NCBI GenBank assembly: GCA_041394845.1 | Contig: JAWKHL010000001.1 | Location: 620,001-684,000, forward strand | Direction of reading: 5' to 3' | Length of the DNA: 64,000 nucleotides | From: JAHCHG01 sp041394845 | GTDB taxonomy: Bacteria; Acidobacteriota; Blastocatellia; Pyrinomonadales; Pyrinomonadaceae | In this document: positions 16,798 through 25,083 of the stretch, piece after piece | How positions within the stretch are numbered: the first letter of the stretch is position 1 | Layout: each line of letters opens with the position of its first letter | Position numbers and translations under genes: made by a program | The notes under the pieces: generated by a model | Seen by the model: the letters and a program-made list of their open reading frames with translations, nothing else | The model's database searches: none | What the model was told of the DNA's origin: nothing

Positions 16798-18090
16798 ATG
16801 ATAGAAAGATACACTTTGCCCGAGATGGGTGCGATCTGGACGCTGGAGAATAAATTTCAAAAGTGGCTGGAGGTCGAAATAGCGGTTTGTGAAGTTCACG
16901 CCGAGATGGGGACGATCCCGGCCGAGGCCGTCAAGGAGATCCGGGAAAGGGCGGCTTTTACGGTTGAGAGGATCGCCGAAATAGAAAAGGTAACCGATCA
17001 CGATGTCATCGCCTTTACCACCAATCTGGCCGAAAACATCGGCGATTCGGCCCGTTTCGTTCATTACGGACTGACCTCTTCGGATGTGGTCGATACGGCC
17101 AACGCGCTTCTTTTGAAAGAATCCTGCGATGTTCTTTTGCCGAAAATTGATGAGCTTTTGCGGGTCCTGAAACGCCGCGCCTACGAATTCAAAGACACCC
17201 CGCAGATGGGCCGGACCCACGGCATTCACGCCGAACCGACGGCTTTCGGAATGACCTTTGCGCTCTGGTATTCGGAGATGCAGAGAAACCGGGCGCGTCT
17301 GGAAAAAGCCAAAGAGGTGATTTCGGTCGGAAAGATCTCGGGGCCGGTCGGGGCGTTCTCTCACCTCGATCCGGAGGTCGAGGAAAGGGTTTGCGCCAAA
17401 CTCGGCCTCAAAGCCGCAGATATTTCGACCCAGATCATCCAGCGCGACCGCTACGCCGAATATCTCTCGACGCTCGCCATCATCGCATCGACATTGGAGA
17501 AAATGGCCCTTCAGGTCCGCCACTGGCAAAGGACCGAGGTTCGCGAGGCGCAGGAGAAATTCAAGACCGGACAAAAGGGGTCGAGTTCGATGCCGCACAA
17601 ACGAAATCCGATCCTTTCGGAGAGGATCTGCGGGATGGCCCGGACGATCCGCGCCAATTCGATCGTCGGTCTGGAAAACGTCGCCCTCTGGCACGAACGG
17701 GACATCTCGCATTCTTCGGCCGAAAGGATAGTTCTGCCGGATTCTTCCGCCGCGCTCGATTATCTTTTGGCCAAAACGGCCGGGCTTTTGGACAACCTGA
17801 TGGTTTATCCCGAGAATATGCTCAGAAATCTGGAGGCCACCAAGGGTTTGGTTTTCAGCGGGCAATTGATGTTGATGTTGACGCAAAAAGGGGTTTCCCG
17901 TGAGGAGGCCTACGTTTGGACGCAACGCAACGCCATGAAGATCTGGGACGAGGGTGGAGATTATTTCGATCTGATAAAAAGGGACGCGGACATTTCATCC
18001 CATTTGAGCGAGGATGAAATTGCCCGCGTTTTCGATCTGAAACATTACCTTCGAAATGTCGAAAAAGTATTCCAACGGGTTTTCGATTAG
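16798..18090 (+). CDS. purB: Adenylosuccinate lyase
   Basis: Fumarase/aspartase superfamily lyase acting twice in purine synthesis: on SAICAR and on adenylosuccinate, releasing fumarate each time. The superfamily signature is seen as GSSSMPHKRNP (about 260-270), with the catalytic His in GRTHGIHAEPT (about 139-149) and the N-terminal TSSDVVDTANALL segment. The length of 430 residues is typical. purS and purQ lie downstream, separated by a minus-strand membrane-protein gene whose stop codon overlaps the purB stop, so the purine genes here are clustered but not one transcript. Confidence 0.95.
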   Translation: MIERYTLPEMGAIWTLENKFQKWLEVEIAVCEVHAEMGTIPAEAVKEIRERAAFTVERIAEIEKVTDHDVIAFTTNLAENIGDSARFVHYGLTSSDVVDTANALLLKESCDVLLPKIDELLRVLKRRAYEFKDTPQMGRTHGIHAEPTAFGMTFALWYSEMQRNRARLEKAKEVISVGKISGPVGAFSHLDPEVEERVCAKLGLKAADISTQIIQRDRYAEYLSTLAIIASTLEKMALQVRHWQRTEVREAQEKFKTGQKGSSSMPHKRNPILSERICGMARTIRANSIVGLENVALWHERDISHSSAERIVLPDSSAALDYLLAKTAGLLDNLMVYPENMLRNLEATKGLVFSGQLMLMLTQKGVSREEAYVWTQRNAMKIWDEGGDYFDLIKRDADISSHLSEDEIARVFDLKHYLRNVEKVFQRVFD

Positions 18091-18485
18091 GAAAATTTTT
18101 CGGCGAAGTTTCCGATGACCGGAATTTTGTACATTTGACCGCCATAGGCCTTAACGGCGGAAATGATGAGGAAAATAAGCATTCCAAGAAAAAAGGCCAA
18201 CATTGCCAGGCCAAAAAGGCCGCTAACCACGGGAAGTCCGATCATTGCGTCGACAAATATGCCAACAAAAAAACCAATATAAAGGGCGATTCCAACCACA
18301 GTTAAAAAGGCCAGGAAAAAAAGCGATTGGAAAGCATGAAAACGGGGGAGTTTGTTGTCTTTGTCCTGAACAAGCACGATGATACTGTAAACCAGACCGA
18401 TAGGAAGACAGATATTCAGGTAGCAAACTAAAGCACCGACGTTCAAATCGAGACCGAGTGCAGTTTTGCCAGCATTATTTTGCAT
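18087..18485 (-). CDS. DUF4870-like small membrane protein
   Basis: The start at 18485 is chosen because AAAGGAGAG lies about 9 bases upstream. Upstream in-frame codons to 18569 add an unlikely basic tail. About 132 residues with three to four hydrophobic segments: LNVGALVCYLNICLPIGLVY, a middle helix starting FHAFQSLFFLAFL, and paired C-terminal helices. The arrangement (short cytosolic loop DKDNKLPRFHA between the first two helices, KIPVIGNFAE near the end) fits the DUF4870/Tic20-like membrane family of unknown function. Its stop overlaps the convergent purB stop by a few bases. Confidence 0.7.
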   Translation of the reverse strand: MQNNAGKTALGLDLNVGALVCYLNICLPIGLVYSIIVLVQDKDNKLPRFHAFQSLFFLAFLTVVGIALYIGFFVGIFVDAMIGLPVVSGLFGLAMLAFFLGMLIFLIISAVKAYGGQMYKIPVIGNFAEKFS

Positions 18486-18632
18486 ATTGATAAATTCTCT
18501 CCTTTTTTTTGTTTTTGAAATAAAAAAGTTCGGTTGTTCTCTAAAACTTGTTGTACGTGAATTTATCACAAAGACGTTGCGAAAAACAAGAAATTGAGCA
18601 AGAATTTATTTTTTATTTTGGAGAAACTAAAA

Positions 18633-18881
18633 ATGAAAGCAAAAGTTTACGTTACGCTTAAACCGAGTGTTCTCGATCCACAGGGCAAGGCCATCCACCA
18701 TTCGGTCGAACTGCTCGGTTTTGAAAAAATCGACGAAATCCGGCAGGGAAAGTATTTTGAGATCGCTCTCGATCCGGCGCTTTCGAAAGACGAGGCCCAA
18801 ACGGCGGCCGAACGGATCGCCAAAGATATTCTGGCCAACCCGGTGATCGAGGACTACCGGGTGGAGGTCGTTGAGTCTTAA
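18633..18881 (+). CDS. purS: Phosphoribosylformylglycinamidine synthase subunit PurS
   Basis: Small subunit that links PurQ and PurL in the three-part FGAM synthase. The protein is 82 residues, usual for PurS, opening MKAKVYVTLKPSVLDPQG, with the family features GF..I.EIRQGKYFE and a C-terminal VIEDYRVEV strand. I take ATG 18633, preceded by GGAG at 18620-18623. An upstream in-frame start at 18594 would add 13 residues that PurS proteins lack. purQ follows 61 bases later, but purL is not in the window. Confidence 0.9.
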   Translation: MKAKVYVTLKPSVLDPQGKAIHHSVELLGFEKIDEIRQGKYFEIALDPALSKDEAQTAAERIAKDILANPVIEDYRVEVVES

Positions 18882-18942
18882 TTTTGAATCGGTGGGATCG
18901 GGAATAAACCCTTAATGATTAACCATTGACAATGAACAAATT

Positions 18943-19656
18943 ATGAAATTCGGAGTTATAGTTTTTCCAGGTTCAAACTGCGATCACGACGCCTATCACG
19001 TCATCAGCAAACACGTCGGTCAACCGGTCGATTTCATCTGGCACCGCGAAACCGATCTGGAAGGATACGATGCGGTCATCGTTCCCGGCGGGTTTTCCTA
19101 CGGCGATTACCTGAGGGCCGGCGCTCTGGCCCGTTTTTCGCCGGTGATGAAGGCGGTAAAGGCTTTCGCCGAACGGGGAAAATATGTGTTTGGGATCTGC
19201 AACGGGTTTCAGATCCTTTGTGAAAGCGGCCTTCTTCCGGGGGCATTAATGAGGAACCGGGGGCTTCATTTTATCTGTCGCCACGTCAACATCAAGGTCG
19301 AGAACGAAGCAACTCCCTTTACTTCCGAAATCGAGAACGGACGGGTGCTTTCGATCCCGATCGCGCACGCCGAGGGCAATTACGTCTGCGACGACGAAAC
19401 CTTTCATCAGCTCGAAGAGAACGACCAGATCGTCTTTCGTTATTGCGATGAGGAGGGAAGAGCGATCGATTCGGCCAACCCCAACGGGTCGCGTTCGAAC
19501 ATCGCCGGGATCTGCAATCTGGATCGGAACGTGCTGGGAATGATGCCGCATCCGGAACGCGCCTGCGAAAGTCTCTTGGGATCGGACGACGGACGGGATA
19601 TTTTTCGCTCCCTGACCAACACCATCGCCCGTCTGAGTCAGGAAACCGCCGTTTGA
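18943..19656 (+). CDS. purQ: Phosphoribosylformylglycinamidine synthase subunit PurQ
   Basis: Class I glutamine amidotransferase that supplies ammonia to PurL for conversion of FGAR to FGAM. The nucleophile cysteine is C86 in FGICNGFQIL, and the His-Glu of the triad lie in MMPHPERACE near the C-terminus. The N-terminus MKFGVIVFPGSNCDHDAY is characteristic. Its 237 residues match the stand-alone PurQ of the PurS-PurQ-PurL type, which agrees with the preceding purS. No strong Shine-Dalgarno is seen. It is probably co-transcribed with purS. Confidence 0.95.
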   Translation: MKFGVIVFPGSNCDHDAYHVISKHVGQPVDFIWHRETDLEGYDAVIVPGGFSYGDYLRAGALARFSPVMKAVKAFAERGKYVFGICNGFQILCESGLLPGALMRNRGLHFICRHVNIKVENEATPFTSEIENGRVLSIPIAHAEGNYVCDDETFHQLEENDQIVFRYCDEEGRAIDSANPNGSRSNIAGICNLDRNVLGMMPHPERACESLLGSDDGRDIFRSLTNTIARLSQETAV

Positions 19657-19712
19657 TTGGTTTTGCAAACTGAAACCGGTTTCCGTAAATTTTACGCCAA
19701 AGGCCGAATGCC

Positions 19713-21062
19713 ATGAAAAGTGAAGTGTCCCAAATTGTCGGAGAATTAAATCAAAGGCTTTTGGAAAATCACCGGAACGATTCGGCCCTTTTTGCCGAAT
19801 TGACCGATGTTCAGGCGCAACTCGGCCTGCTTTTCGATGACCGGCCGACCTGCCCTTTTCTCCGCCCGCATTTAATGCCCCGCACGCTTTATGATGAGAT
19901 CGCCCGGGCTGCCGAAACGATCGCGAGGGCCGCCCGCCGCCTGGCCGACGCGGCGTTGGAAAACCGCGAGATCCTCGAAAAACTGGATGTTTCCGAAAGG
20001 GAGGAGGAACTGGCCCGGATAAATCCTGGTTACGAAAAACTCTGCGTGACCAGCCGGTTTGACACCTTCATCGGCCCGGACGGTTTTAAGTTCCTTGAAT
20101 ATAACGCCGAAACCCCGGCCGGCGTCGGGGATCAGATGCAGTTGGAGACGGTTTTGGGACAAATCCCCGAGATCCGCGAGTTTCTCTCCGACAACCGCCA
20201 CTGGCGACCGCAACCCCATCAGAAACTGCTCCGGGCGCTTTTTCAGACCTACCGCGAGACCGGCGGGAAAAAGAGCAAACCGAACATCGGGATCGTCGAT
20301 TGGGAGGGCGTTTCGACCGAGAGCGAGTTTTACATTTTGAAGGATTATTTCGAATCGATGGGATTTCGGACGTTGATCATCGACCCCCGCGAGATCGAGT
20401 ATGACGGAACGACCTTGATGGCCGGGAATTTTGAGATCGACATTTTTTACAAGCGGGTTCTGATCAGCGAACTGCTGGAAAAATTCGACGATTCCTACCC
20501 GCTGATGCGGGCTTACCGGGACGGCAATATCTTTATGGCCAATTCCTTCCGGGTCAAACTGATCCAAAAAAAGGCCGCGTTCGCTTTGATGACGGACGAA
20601 AAATATGCTGACCTTTTCACGCCGGAACAAAAAGAGATGATCGACCGGCATCTTCCCTGGACCCGCCGGGTCGAGCAGTGCCGGACCGTTTTTGATGGCT
20701 CGGAGATCGACCTGATCGAATTTTTGCGTAAAAACCGGGAACCTTTCCTGCTCAAACCCAACGACGATTACGGCGGAAAGGGAATCGTGCTGGGCTGGGA
20801 ATCTTCGCAATCGGAATGGGAAGCGGGTCTTGAGGGGGCTCTCGCCGATTCATTCGTGGTTCAACAGAGGGCTCCGATCGAAAAAACGGTTTTTCCGGTT
20901 TTTTCCGAGTCGGCCGAACTCATCGATCTGTTGGTGGATTTCGATCCGTTTCTGTTTCTCGACGAGATCGAGGGCGGAATGGTCCGGCTCTCCTCCTCCT
21001 CGCTGGTCAACGTCACTCAAGGGGGCGGACAAACCGCCCTGATCGTTCTGGAAGACCTTTGA
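19713..21062 (+). CDS. Circularly permuted ATP-grasp-like protein
   Basis: 449 residues, soluble. Two segments suggest an ATP-grasp ligase of the circularly permuted or glutathionylspermidine-synthase-like type: FDTFIGPDGFKFLEYNAETP (about 111-130), whose E-x-N-ETP resembles the metal-binding part, and FLLKPNDDYGGKGIVLGW (about 347-364), which resembles the ATP-binding lysine and glycine-rich loop. The order of these blocks fits a permuted arrangement. The substrate is unknown. It lies 56 bases after purQ on the same strand and may be co-transcribed, though nothing ties it to purine synthesis. A MarR-type operator follows immediately downstream. Confidence 0.6.
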   Translation: MKSEVSQIVGELNQRLLENHRNDSALFAELTDVQAQLGLLFDDRPTCPFLRPHLMPRTLYDEIARAAETIARAARRLADAALENREILEKLDVSEREEELARINPGYEKLCVTSRFDTFIGPDGFKFLEYNAETPAGVGDQMQLETVLGQIPEIREFLSDNRHWRPQPHQKLLRALFQTYRETGGKKSKPNIGIVDWEGVSTESEFYILKDYFESMGFRTLIIDPREIEYDGTTLMAGNFEIDIFYKRVLISELLEKFDDSYPLMRAYRDGNIFMANSFRVKLIQKKAAFALMTDEKYADLFTPEQKEMIDRHLPWTRRVEQCRTVFDGSEIDLIEFLRKNREPFLLKPNDDYGGKGIVLGWESSQSEWEAGLEGALADSFVVQQRAPIEKTVFPVFSESAELIDLLVDFDPFLFLDEIEGGMVRLSSSSLVNVTQGGGQTALIVLEDL

Positions 21063-21090
21063 AAAAATATTTCCGAGATCGGCGGGAAAT

Positions 21091-21153
21091 CTCTAAAATG
21101 TAGTTGACTACTTAAATTGGCCGGTCTAAAATGTAGTCAACTACATTTTAGAG
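21091..21153 (+). promoter_or_regulatory. Palindromic operator pair upstream of the MarR-GNAT gene
   Basis: The segment 21091-21111 is the exact reverse complement of 21133-21153 (21 bp). The right-hand site is itself a perfect palindrome: CTAAAATGTAGT (21126-21137), two bases, then ACTACATTTTAG (21140-21151). The left copy keeps the first half-site (ATGTAGTTGACTAC) but its second half is degraded. The right site abuts the Shine-Dalgarno AGAGGTG at 21150-21156, so a bound dimer would block translation initiation or promoter escape. By family habit, the MarR-type protein encoded next is the likely ligand (autoregulation). Confidence 0.75.
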
Positions 21154-21162
21154 GTGAAAGCG

Positions 21163-22104
21163 ATGGAAAATGATTTCGTCAGGGAACTTGATTTCCTTGG
21201 TTTCGTCACCCGTTTGAAAAGAATCAGCGATGCCATGTTGCACGACGGGCGGCGTCTCTACAAAGAACTCGGAATGGACATCGAACCGAACTGGTTCGTA
21301 ATTCTAAAATTGCTTAGGAAACACGGCGAGATGCCGATCACCGAGATCGCCGACCGGATCGGTTTCGCCCATCCATCGGTGATCTCGATCGTCAATAAAA
21401 TGACCCGGGCGGGTTATTTGACTTCGAAAAAATGTTCCGATGACAGCCGCCGCCGCCTGCTCGGATTGACCCCCAAGGCGAGAGAAAAGATGCCGGAATT
21501 CGAAAAGGTCTGGGATGCCGGGACGGCCGGCGTCAAAAAAATGCTGGTCGAGGTGGACGCCCTCGGTTTTTTGGAAAAGGTCGAGGACAAGATCTTCAAA
21601 AAAGGTTTTAAGAACCGGACTCTGGACGAGCTGAAAAATCATTGCGAGGTCAAGATCATCGGATTTGATCCCCGGTACGCTCAGGATTTCGCCAGCCTCA
21701 ATTACGAATGGATCGAAAAATATTACCGGATCGAGAAGGCGGATCGAAAAATTCTGGATCACCCGCAGACCTTTGTCATCGACCCCGGCGGCCAGATCTT
21801 TTTCGCTCTCGTCGGAGAGAGACCGGTCGGAACCGTCGCCCTGGTGGCCGACGGCAAAGAACGTTTCGAACTCGCTAAAATGGCGGTAACCCCGCAGTTT
21901 CGCGGTTTTCAGATCGGGGACAAATTAATGACGGCTTGCATCGATCACGCCCGCCGGACGGGGAAAAAAAGCATCTATCTGGAATCAAACACGGGCCTCA
22001 TACCGGCCATAACGCTTTACAAGAAATTCGGTTTCAAAGAGGTCCCGATGAATCCCGACACTCCCTATCAGAGGTCGAATATCAGGATGGAGCTTTTCGT
22101 TTAA
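21163..22104 (+). CDS. MarR-type winged helix fused to GNAT N-acetyltransferase
   Basis: 313 residues from ATG 21163. A GTG at 21154 lies inside the Shine-Dalgarno and is less likely. Residues about 1-150 are a MarR winged helix (EMPITEIADRIGFAHPSVIS as recognition region, then the wing around CSDDSRRRLLGLT). Residues about 155-313 are a GNAT fold with the acetyl-CoA loop in KMAVTPQFRGFQIGDKLM, and a C-terminal YKKFGFKEVPM. This regulator-acetyltransferase fusion is a known architecture in several phyla. The acetyl acceptor is unknown. The adjacent palindrome suggests autorepression. It is convergent with msrB. Confidence 0.85.
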   Translation: MENDFVRELDFLGFVTRLKRISDAMLHDGRRLYKELGMDIEPNWFVILKLLRKHGEMPITEIADRIGFAHPSVISIVNKMTRAGYLTSKKCSDDSRRRLLGLTPKAREKMPEFEKVWDAGTAGVKKMLVEVDALGFLEKVEDKIFKKGFKNRTLDELKNHCEVKIIGFDPRYAQDFASLNYEWIEKYYRIEKADRKILDHPQTFVIDPGGQIFFALVGERPVGTVALVADGKERFELAKMAVTPQFRGFQIGDKLMTACIDHARRTGKKSIYLESNTGLIPAITLYKKFGFKEVPMNPDTPYQRSNIRMELFV

Positions 22105-22181
22105 CAGTTATCAGTTACCATTTATCAGGCGCTTGTTTTTTTTTCCGAGCGCCTGAAAAAAGAGTTGATAATTGATAACTG
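22105..22181. terminator. Palindrome between convergent genes, probable bidirectional terminator
   Basis: TCAGGCGCT (22125-22133) pairs with AGCGCCTGA (22148-22156). Outer arms CAGTTATCAGT (22105-22115) and ATTGATAACTG (22171-22181) pair with one mismatch. A T-run lies in the loop and an A-run follows the inner arm. It fills the space between two convergent stop codons, which is where a shared terminator is expected. Confidence 0.65.
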
Positions 22182-22183
22182 AA

Positions 22184-22657
22184 TCAGTGTTTTTGCGGGA
22201 TTTCTTCGCCTTCGGGGAAAAATTCGAGCGAGGCCGAATTGATGCAGTAGCGCTGTCCGGTCGGCGGCGGGCCGTCGGGAAAGACGTGGCCCTGATGGCC
22301 GTCGCAACGGGCGCAACGGGTTTCGGTTCGAACCATCCCGAACTGTGTGTCGCGGATGTAGCGGATATGTTCCTTGTCGAACGGTTCGTAAAACGACGCC
22401 CAGCCGGTGCCGGAGGTGAATTTTGACCGGGAATGAAAAAGCGGCAGACCGCACAGACGGCAGGCGTAGGCGCCTTCCTCTTTGTTGTCGAGCAGGCTTC
22501 CGCAAAAGGGCGGCTCGGTGCCGTGTTCGAGCAGAATGTGATACTCCTCCGCGGTCAGGTCCCGGGCCAGTCTTTCCCGGGTTTCCCGGCTGATCGGCGT
22601 TATGTCGTACCCGGATTCGGAAATTTGCCCTTCTTCTTTTTCGGCGGTCGGTTCCAT
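22184..22657 (-). CDS. msrB: Peptide-methionine (R)-S-oxide reductase
   Basis: Thiol-dependent repair of methionine-R-sulfoxide in proteins. The catalytic cysteine is C138 in RYCINSASL. Two zinc-binding CxxC pairs are present at C66/C69 and C115/C118, together with the SGTGWASF (82-89) and GHVFPDGP signatures. The length of 157 residues is normal for a cytosolic single-domain MsrB, and no signal peptide is seen. The gene stands alone, and msrA is not in the window. Confidence 0.95.
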   Translation of the reverse strand: MEPTAEKEEGQISESGYDITPISRETRERLARDLTAEEYHILLEHGTEPPFCGSLLDNKEEGAYACRLCGLPLFHSRSKFTSGTGWASFYEPFDKEHIRYIRDTQFGMVRTETRCARCDGHQGHVFPDGPPPTGQRYCINSASLEFFPEGEEIPQKH

Positions 22658-22740
22658 ACTTTGAATCCTCCAATACAGATGTTTGAATTCTATAATGACA
22701 AAATTTCGTTCAAAGTATCAAATTCCGGCAGGGGCAGTTT

Positions 22741-23721
22741 TTATTCCACCCAAATAGAAGGAAGGAATTGAGGGACTTCCCCGGCGAGGTCCGGGTAAGC
22801 CAAGCCCTTTACTCTCTCCCCTTTTCCGAACGGCGGTTTTCTGATCGGCGAGAAGACGCCGTTTCGGACCTCTTTCAGATCGAAAACAAAATCACCGTTT
22901 TTCATAGGTCTTTTATAACGCTCCCCGATAACCTGTTCGGCCAAATAAGGGCGAAGTTCAGGGGTGATTTTGTCCTTGTAAAAGACAGTATCGGAATAAA
23001 CGTTTCGGTTCATCTGATAAGAACTGACCGCCAGAACATGGTCAACGTCAACATCATTGTTCAAACTCGGGACCTCGCCGGTATGCGAATCGAGGGCGGG
23101 AAGAAAAATCTCTTCGGGGAACATCGGTTCGTACCACCAGAGAAGAGGCAGAGCCCGTTTCAGGCGGCTGTTATTAAAACAGCAGAGGGCGAAAGTCCAA
23201 TCCGGATACCACCGGGCGTAGCTTTCAAAAAGTTCCGGGTTGAGTTTCGGCCGACTGGATAAGGGGACCTGTTTGAGAGCTTCCGGGATCAAACGGGCGT
23301 CCTGGGCGAGGACGACCGTGTAAATGCCCGCCGCCCTAAAGACCTGAATCGCCGGAACCGACATGCTCCTCGCACCTTTCGATTGGAGCCCCTGCGATGC
23401 CATCTCCATATACGGGTTATAGATGGTTTTTGAAATGTCCTCCAAAACATTGGGACATTTTTTTGTGTCGAGAACATTGGCCTCGGTCATCGTCCGGGGA
23501 ACGGCCGGGAAGGGCAGGATCATGGCGTTGGCCCCGCCGGGAATCAATTTCCCGGCCAGATTAAAGGGAAACATCGATCGCCAGCTTCCGACATTATTCC
23601 GGGCTTCGTTTTGATAACCGAGAACGTGAACGACCTTTCCGTCGGGTTTTTTTACTTCGGCCCCGTAAACTTTGGTGGCTTTAAAGTCAACATAGACCCG
23701 GGGTGAAACTGAACAGCACAT
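22741..23721 (-). CDS. Uncharacterised protein with conserved MCCS N-terminus
   Basis: 326 residues beginning MCCSVSPRVYVD. I recall proteins in planctomycetes and related groups that also open with Met-Cys-Cys and contain a GGANAMILPFPAVP-like block (here about 62-75), but no function is known to me. The immediate Cys-Cys after Met is notable because it may be exposed after Met removal. A second CC occurs in TFALCCFNN. Other visible features are KVYGAEVKKPDGKVVHVLGYQ near the start and a C-terminal EVRNGVFSPIRKP segment. There is no signal peptide or membrane helix. The gene stands alone between msrB and lpxD, all on the minus strand with gaps of 83 and 186 bases. Confidence 0.65.
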   Translation of the reverse strand: MCCSVSPRVYVDFKATKVYGAEVKKPDGKVVHVLGYQNEARNNVGSWRSMFPFNLAGKLIPGGANAMILPFPAVPRTMTEANVLDTKKCPNVLEDISKTIYNPYMEMASQGLQSKGARSMSVPAIQVFRAAGIYTVVLAQDARLIPEALKQVPLSSRPKLNPELFESYARWYPDWTFALCCFNNSRLKRALPLLWWYEPMFPEEIFLPALDSHTGEVPSLNNDVDVDHVLAVSSYQMNRNVYSDTVFYKDKITPELRPYLAEQVIGERYKRPMKNGDFVFDLKEVRNGVFSPIRKPPFGKGERVKGLAYPDLAGEVPQFLPSIWVE

Positions 23722-23907
23722 TTAGATGATCTCCTGATTTTCGAATAGTTTATTGACAAAAAAACAAAACCTAAGAATTTTCCGATAAGTAATTGACCGG
23801 GGGGAAAATCGATTTTTGCCGAAAAAAAAACGGAAACACACCGTCAAAAAGACGGACAAATTCCCGAATTCACGTATTTGGAAAAAAATTACCGGCCCGA
23901 AAAAAAA

Positions 23908-24924
23908 TTATTTTTTCAGCAGTTTTTCCAGTTCCCGGATTTTTTTTGCCATCTCGCCCAGGCGCCGGAAAGCGGCGGTCGAACGGAGCCATTCGCGGTT
24001 TTCAAAGGCCGGAACTCCCGACATGACACTCCCGTCGGGAACATCGTGAGAGGTGGCCGATTTGGCCGTCATCACCACGTCATCGCCGACCTTGAGATGA
24101 CCGGCGATGCCGACCTGTCCGGCCAGAATGACCCGTTTGCCGATGACGGAACTTCCGGCCAGTCCGGTTTGCGAACAGACAAGGGCGTCCTCATCAACAG
24201 TGCAGGAATGACCGATCTGAACCAGATTGTCGATCTTGGCCCCGCGCCTGATCCGGGTTTCGCCGACCGAGGCGCAATCAATGGCGGTGTTGGCCCCGAT
24301 CTCGACATCGTCCTCGATGACGACGCGCCCGATCTGCGGGATCTTGAGCCAGCCTTTTTCCTCAGTTTTGGCGTAACCGAAACCGTCGGAACCGATCGTC
24401 GTGTTGTTGTGGATGATGCAGTTGGCTCCGATCCGGCAATTTTCCCGGACGACGACTCCGGCGTGAATGACCGAACCGGGACCCACTTTCACGTTGTCGT
24501 AAAGGGTTGCGTTGGGAAAAATTTTCACATTTTCGCCGATCTCGCAATTTTTTCCGATGACCGCATTGGCCCCGATCTCGACCCGTTCGGAAACAACCGA
24601 GGTTTCGTCAATGACGGCCGCCGGGTGGATTCCGGGAACGATCTTCGGTTCCGGATAAAAAAGCCGCAAAGCGCGCGTATAGGCCAGATACGGGTCTTTG
24701 GTTCGAAGGACGACCAGATCGGTCCGGTCGCATTTTTCCTTTTCGTTCAAAAAAATGGCGCTCGCCCGGGTTTTTAAAATCCGGGGGGTGTATTTCGGGT
24801 TGGCCAGAAATGTAACCTCCCCACTTTCGGCGATGTCGAGCCCGGCGGCCCCTTTGATTTCAAGATCCGGTTCTCCGTTTTCAACGGTCGAAAAAGTCCG
24901 CTCGGCCAGATAAGATAGTTTCAT
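23908..24924 (-). CDS. lpxD: UDP-3-O-(3-hydroxyacyl)glucosamine N-acyltransferase
   Basis: Third step of lipid A synthesis, adding the second hydroxyacyl chain to UDP-3-O-acyl-glucosamine. The protein has the N-terminal uridine-binding domain (FLANPKYTPRIL, AIFLNEKEK), then a long left-handed beta-helix of hexapeptide repeats (about 110-280; for example VVSERVEIGANAVIGKNCEI), with the catalytic-histidine region in ANTAIDCASVGETRIRRG and IGHSCTVDEDALVC. The C-terminal helix ELEKLLKK is also typical. The length of 338 residues is normal. It is a lone gene here, without lpxA, lpxB or fabZ, and is divergent from the Uma2 gene. It implies an outer membrane with lipid A. Confidence 0.93.
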   Translation of the reverse strand: MKLSYLAERTFSTVENGEPDLEIKGAAGLDIAESGEVTFLANPKYTPRILKTRASAIFLNEKEKCDRTDLVVLRTKDPYLAYTRALRLFYPEPKIVPGIHPAAVIDETSVVSERVEIGANAVIGKNCEIGENVKIFPNATLYDNVKVGPGSVIHAGVVVRENCRIGANCIIHNNTTIGSDGFGYAKTEEKGWLKIPQIGRVVIEDDVEIGANTAIDCASVGETRIRRGAKIDNLVQIGHSCTVDEDALVCSQTGLAGSSVIGKRVILAGQVGIAGHLKVGDDVVMTAKSATSHDVPDGSVMSGVPAFENREWLRSTAAFRRLGEMAKKIRELEKLLKK

Positions 24925-25083
24925 ACAGTTTAAAAATAATTGAAATTAGTTTAAGTTAAATTAAAGTTTGAAAAATAATCTTATTATTAAAGAACTTTTG
25001 CAACAAATTTCACCGTCAAAGGTGTAATAAATCCCCCTATTGAAATCTCCCCCGACAAAAAAGCAATCATCCGAGGTATCTAT

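Noticed and set aside
16741..17925. 394-codon minus-strand frame opposite purB
   Set aside because: purB on the plus strand has all family motifs; the antisense frame is low-complexity without recognisable domains.
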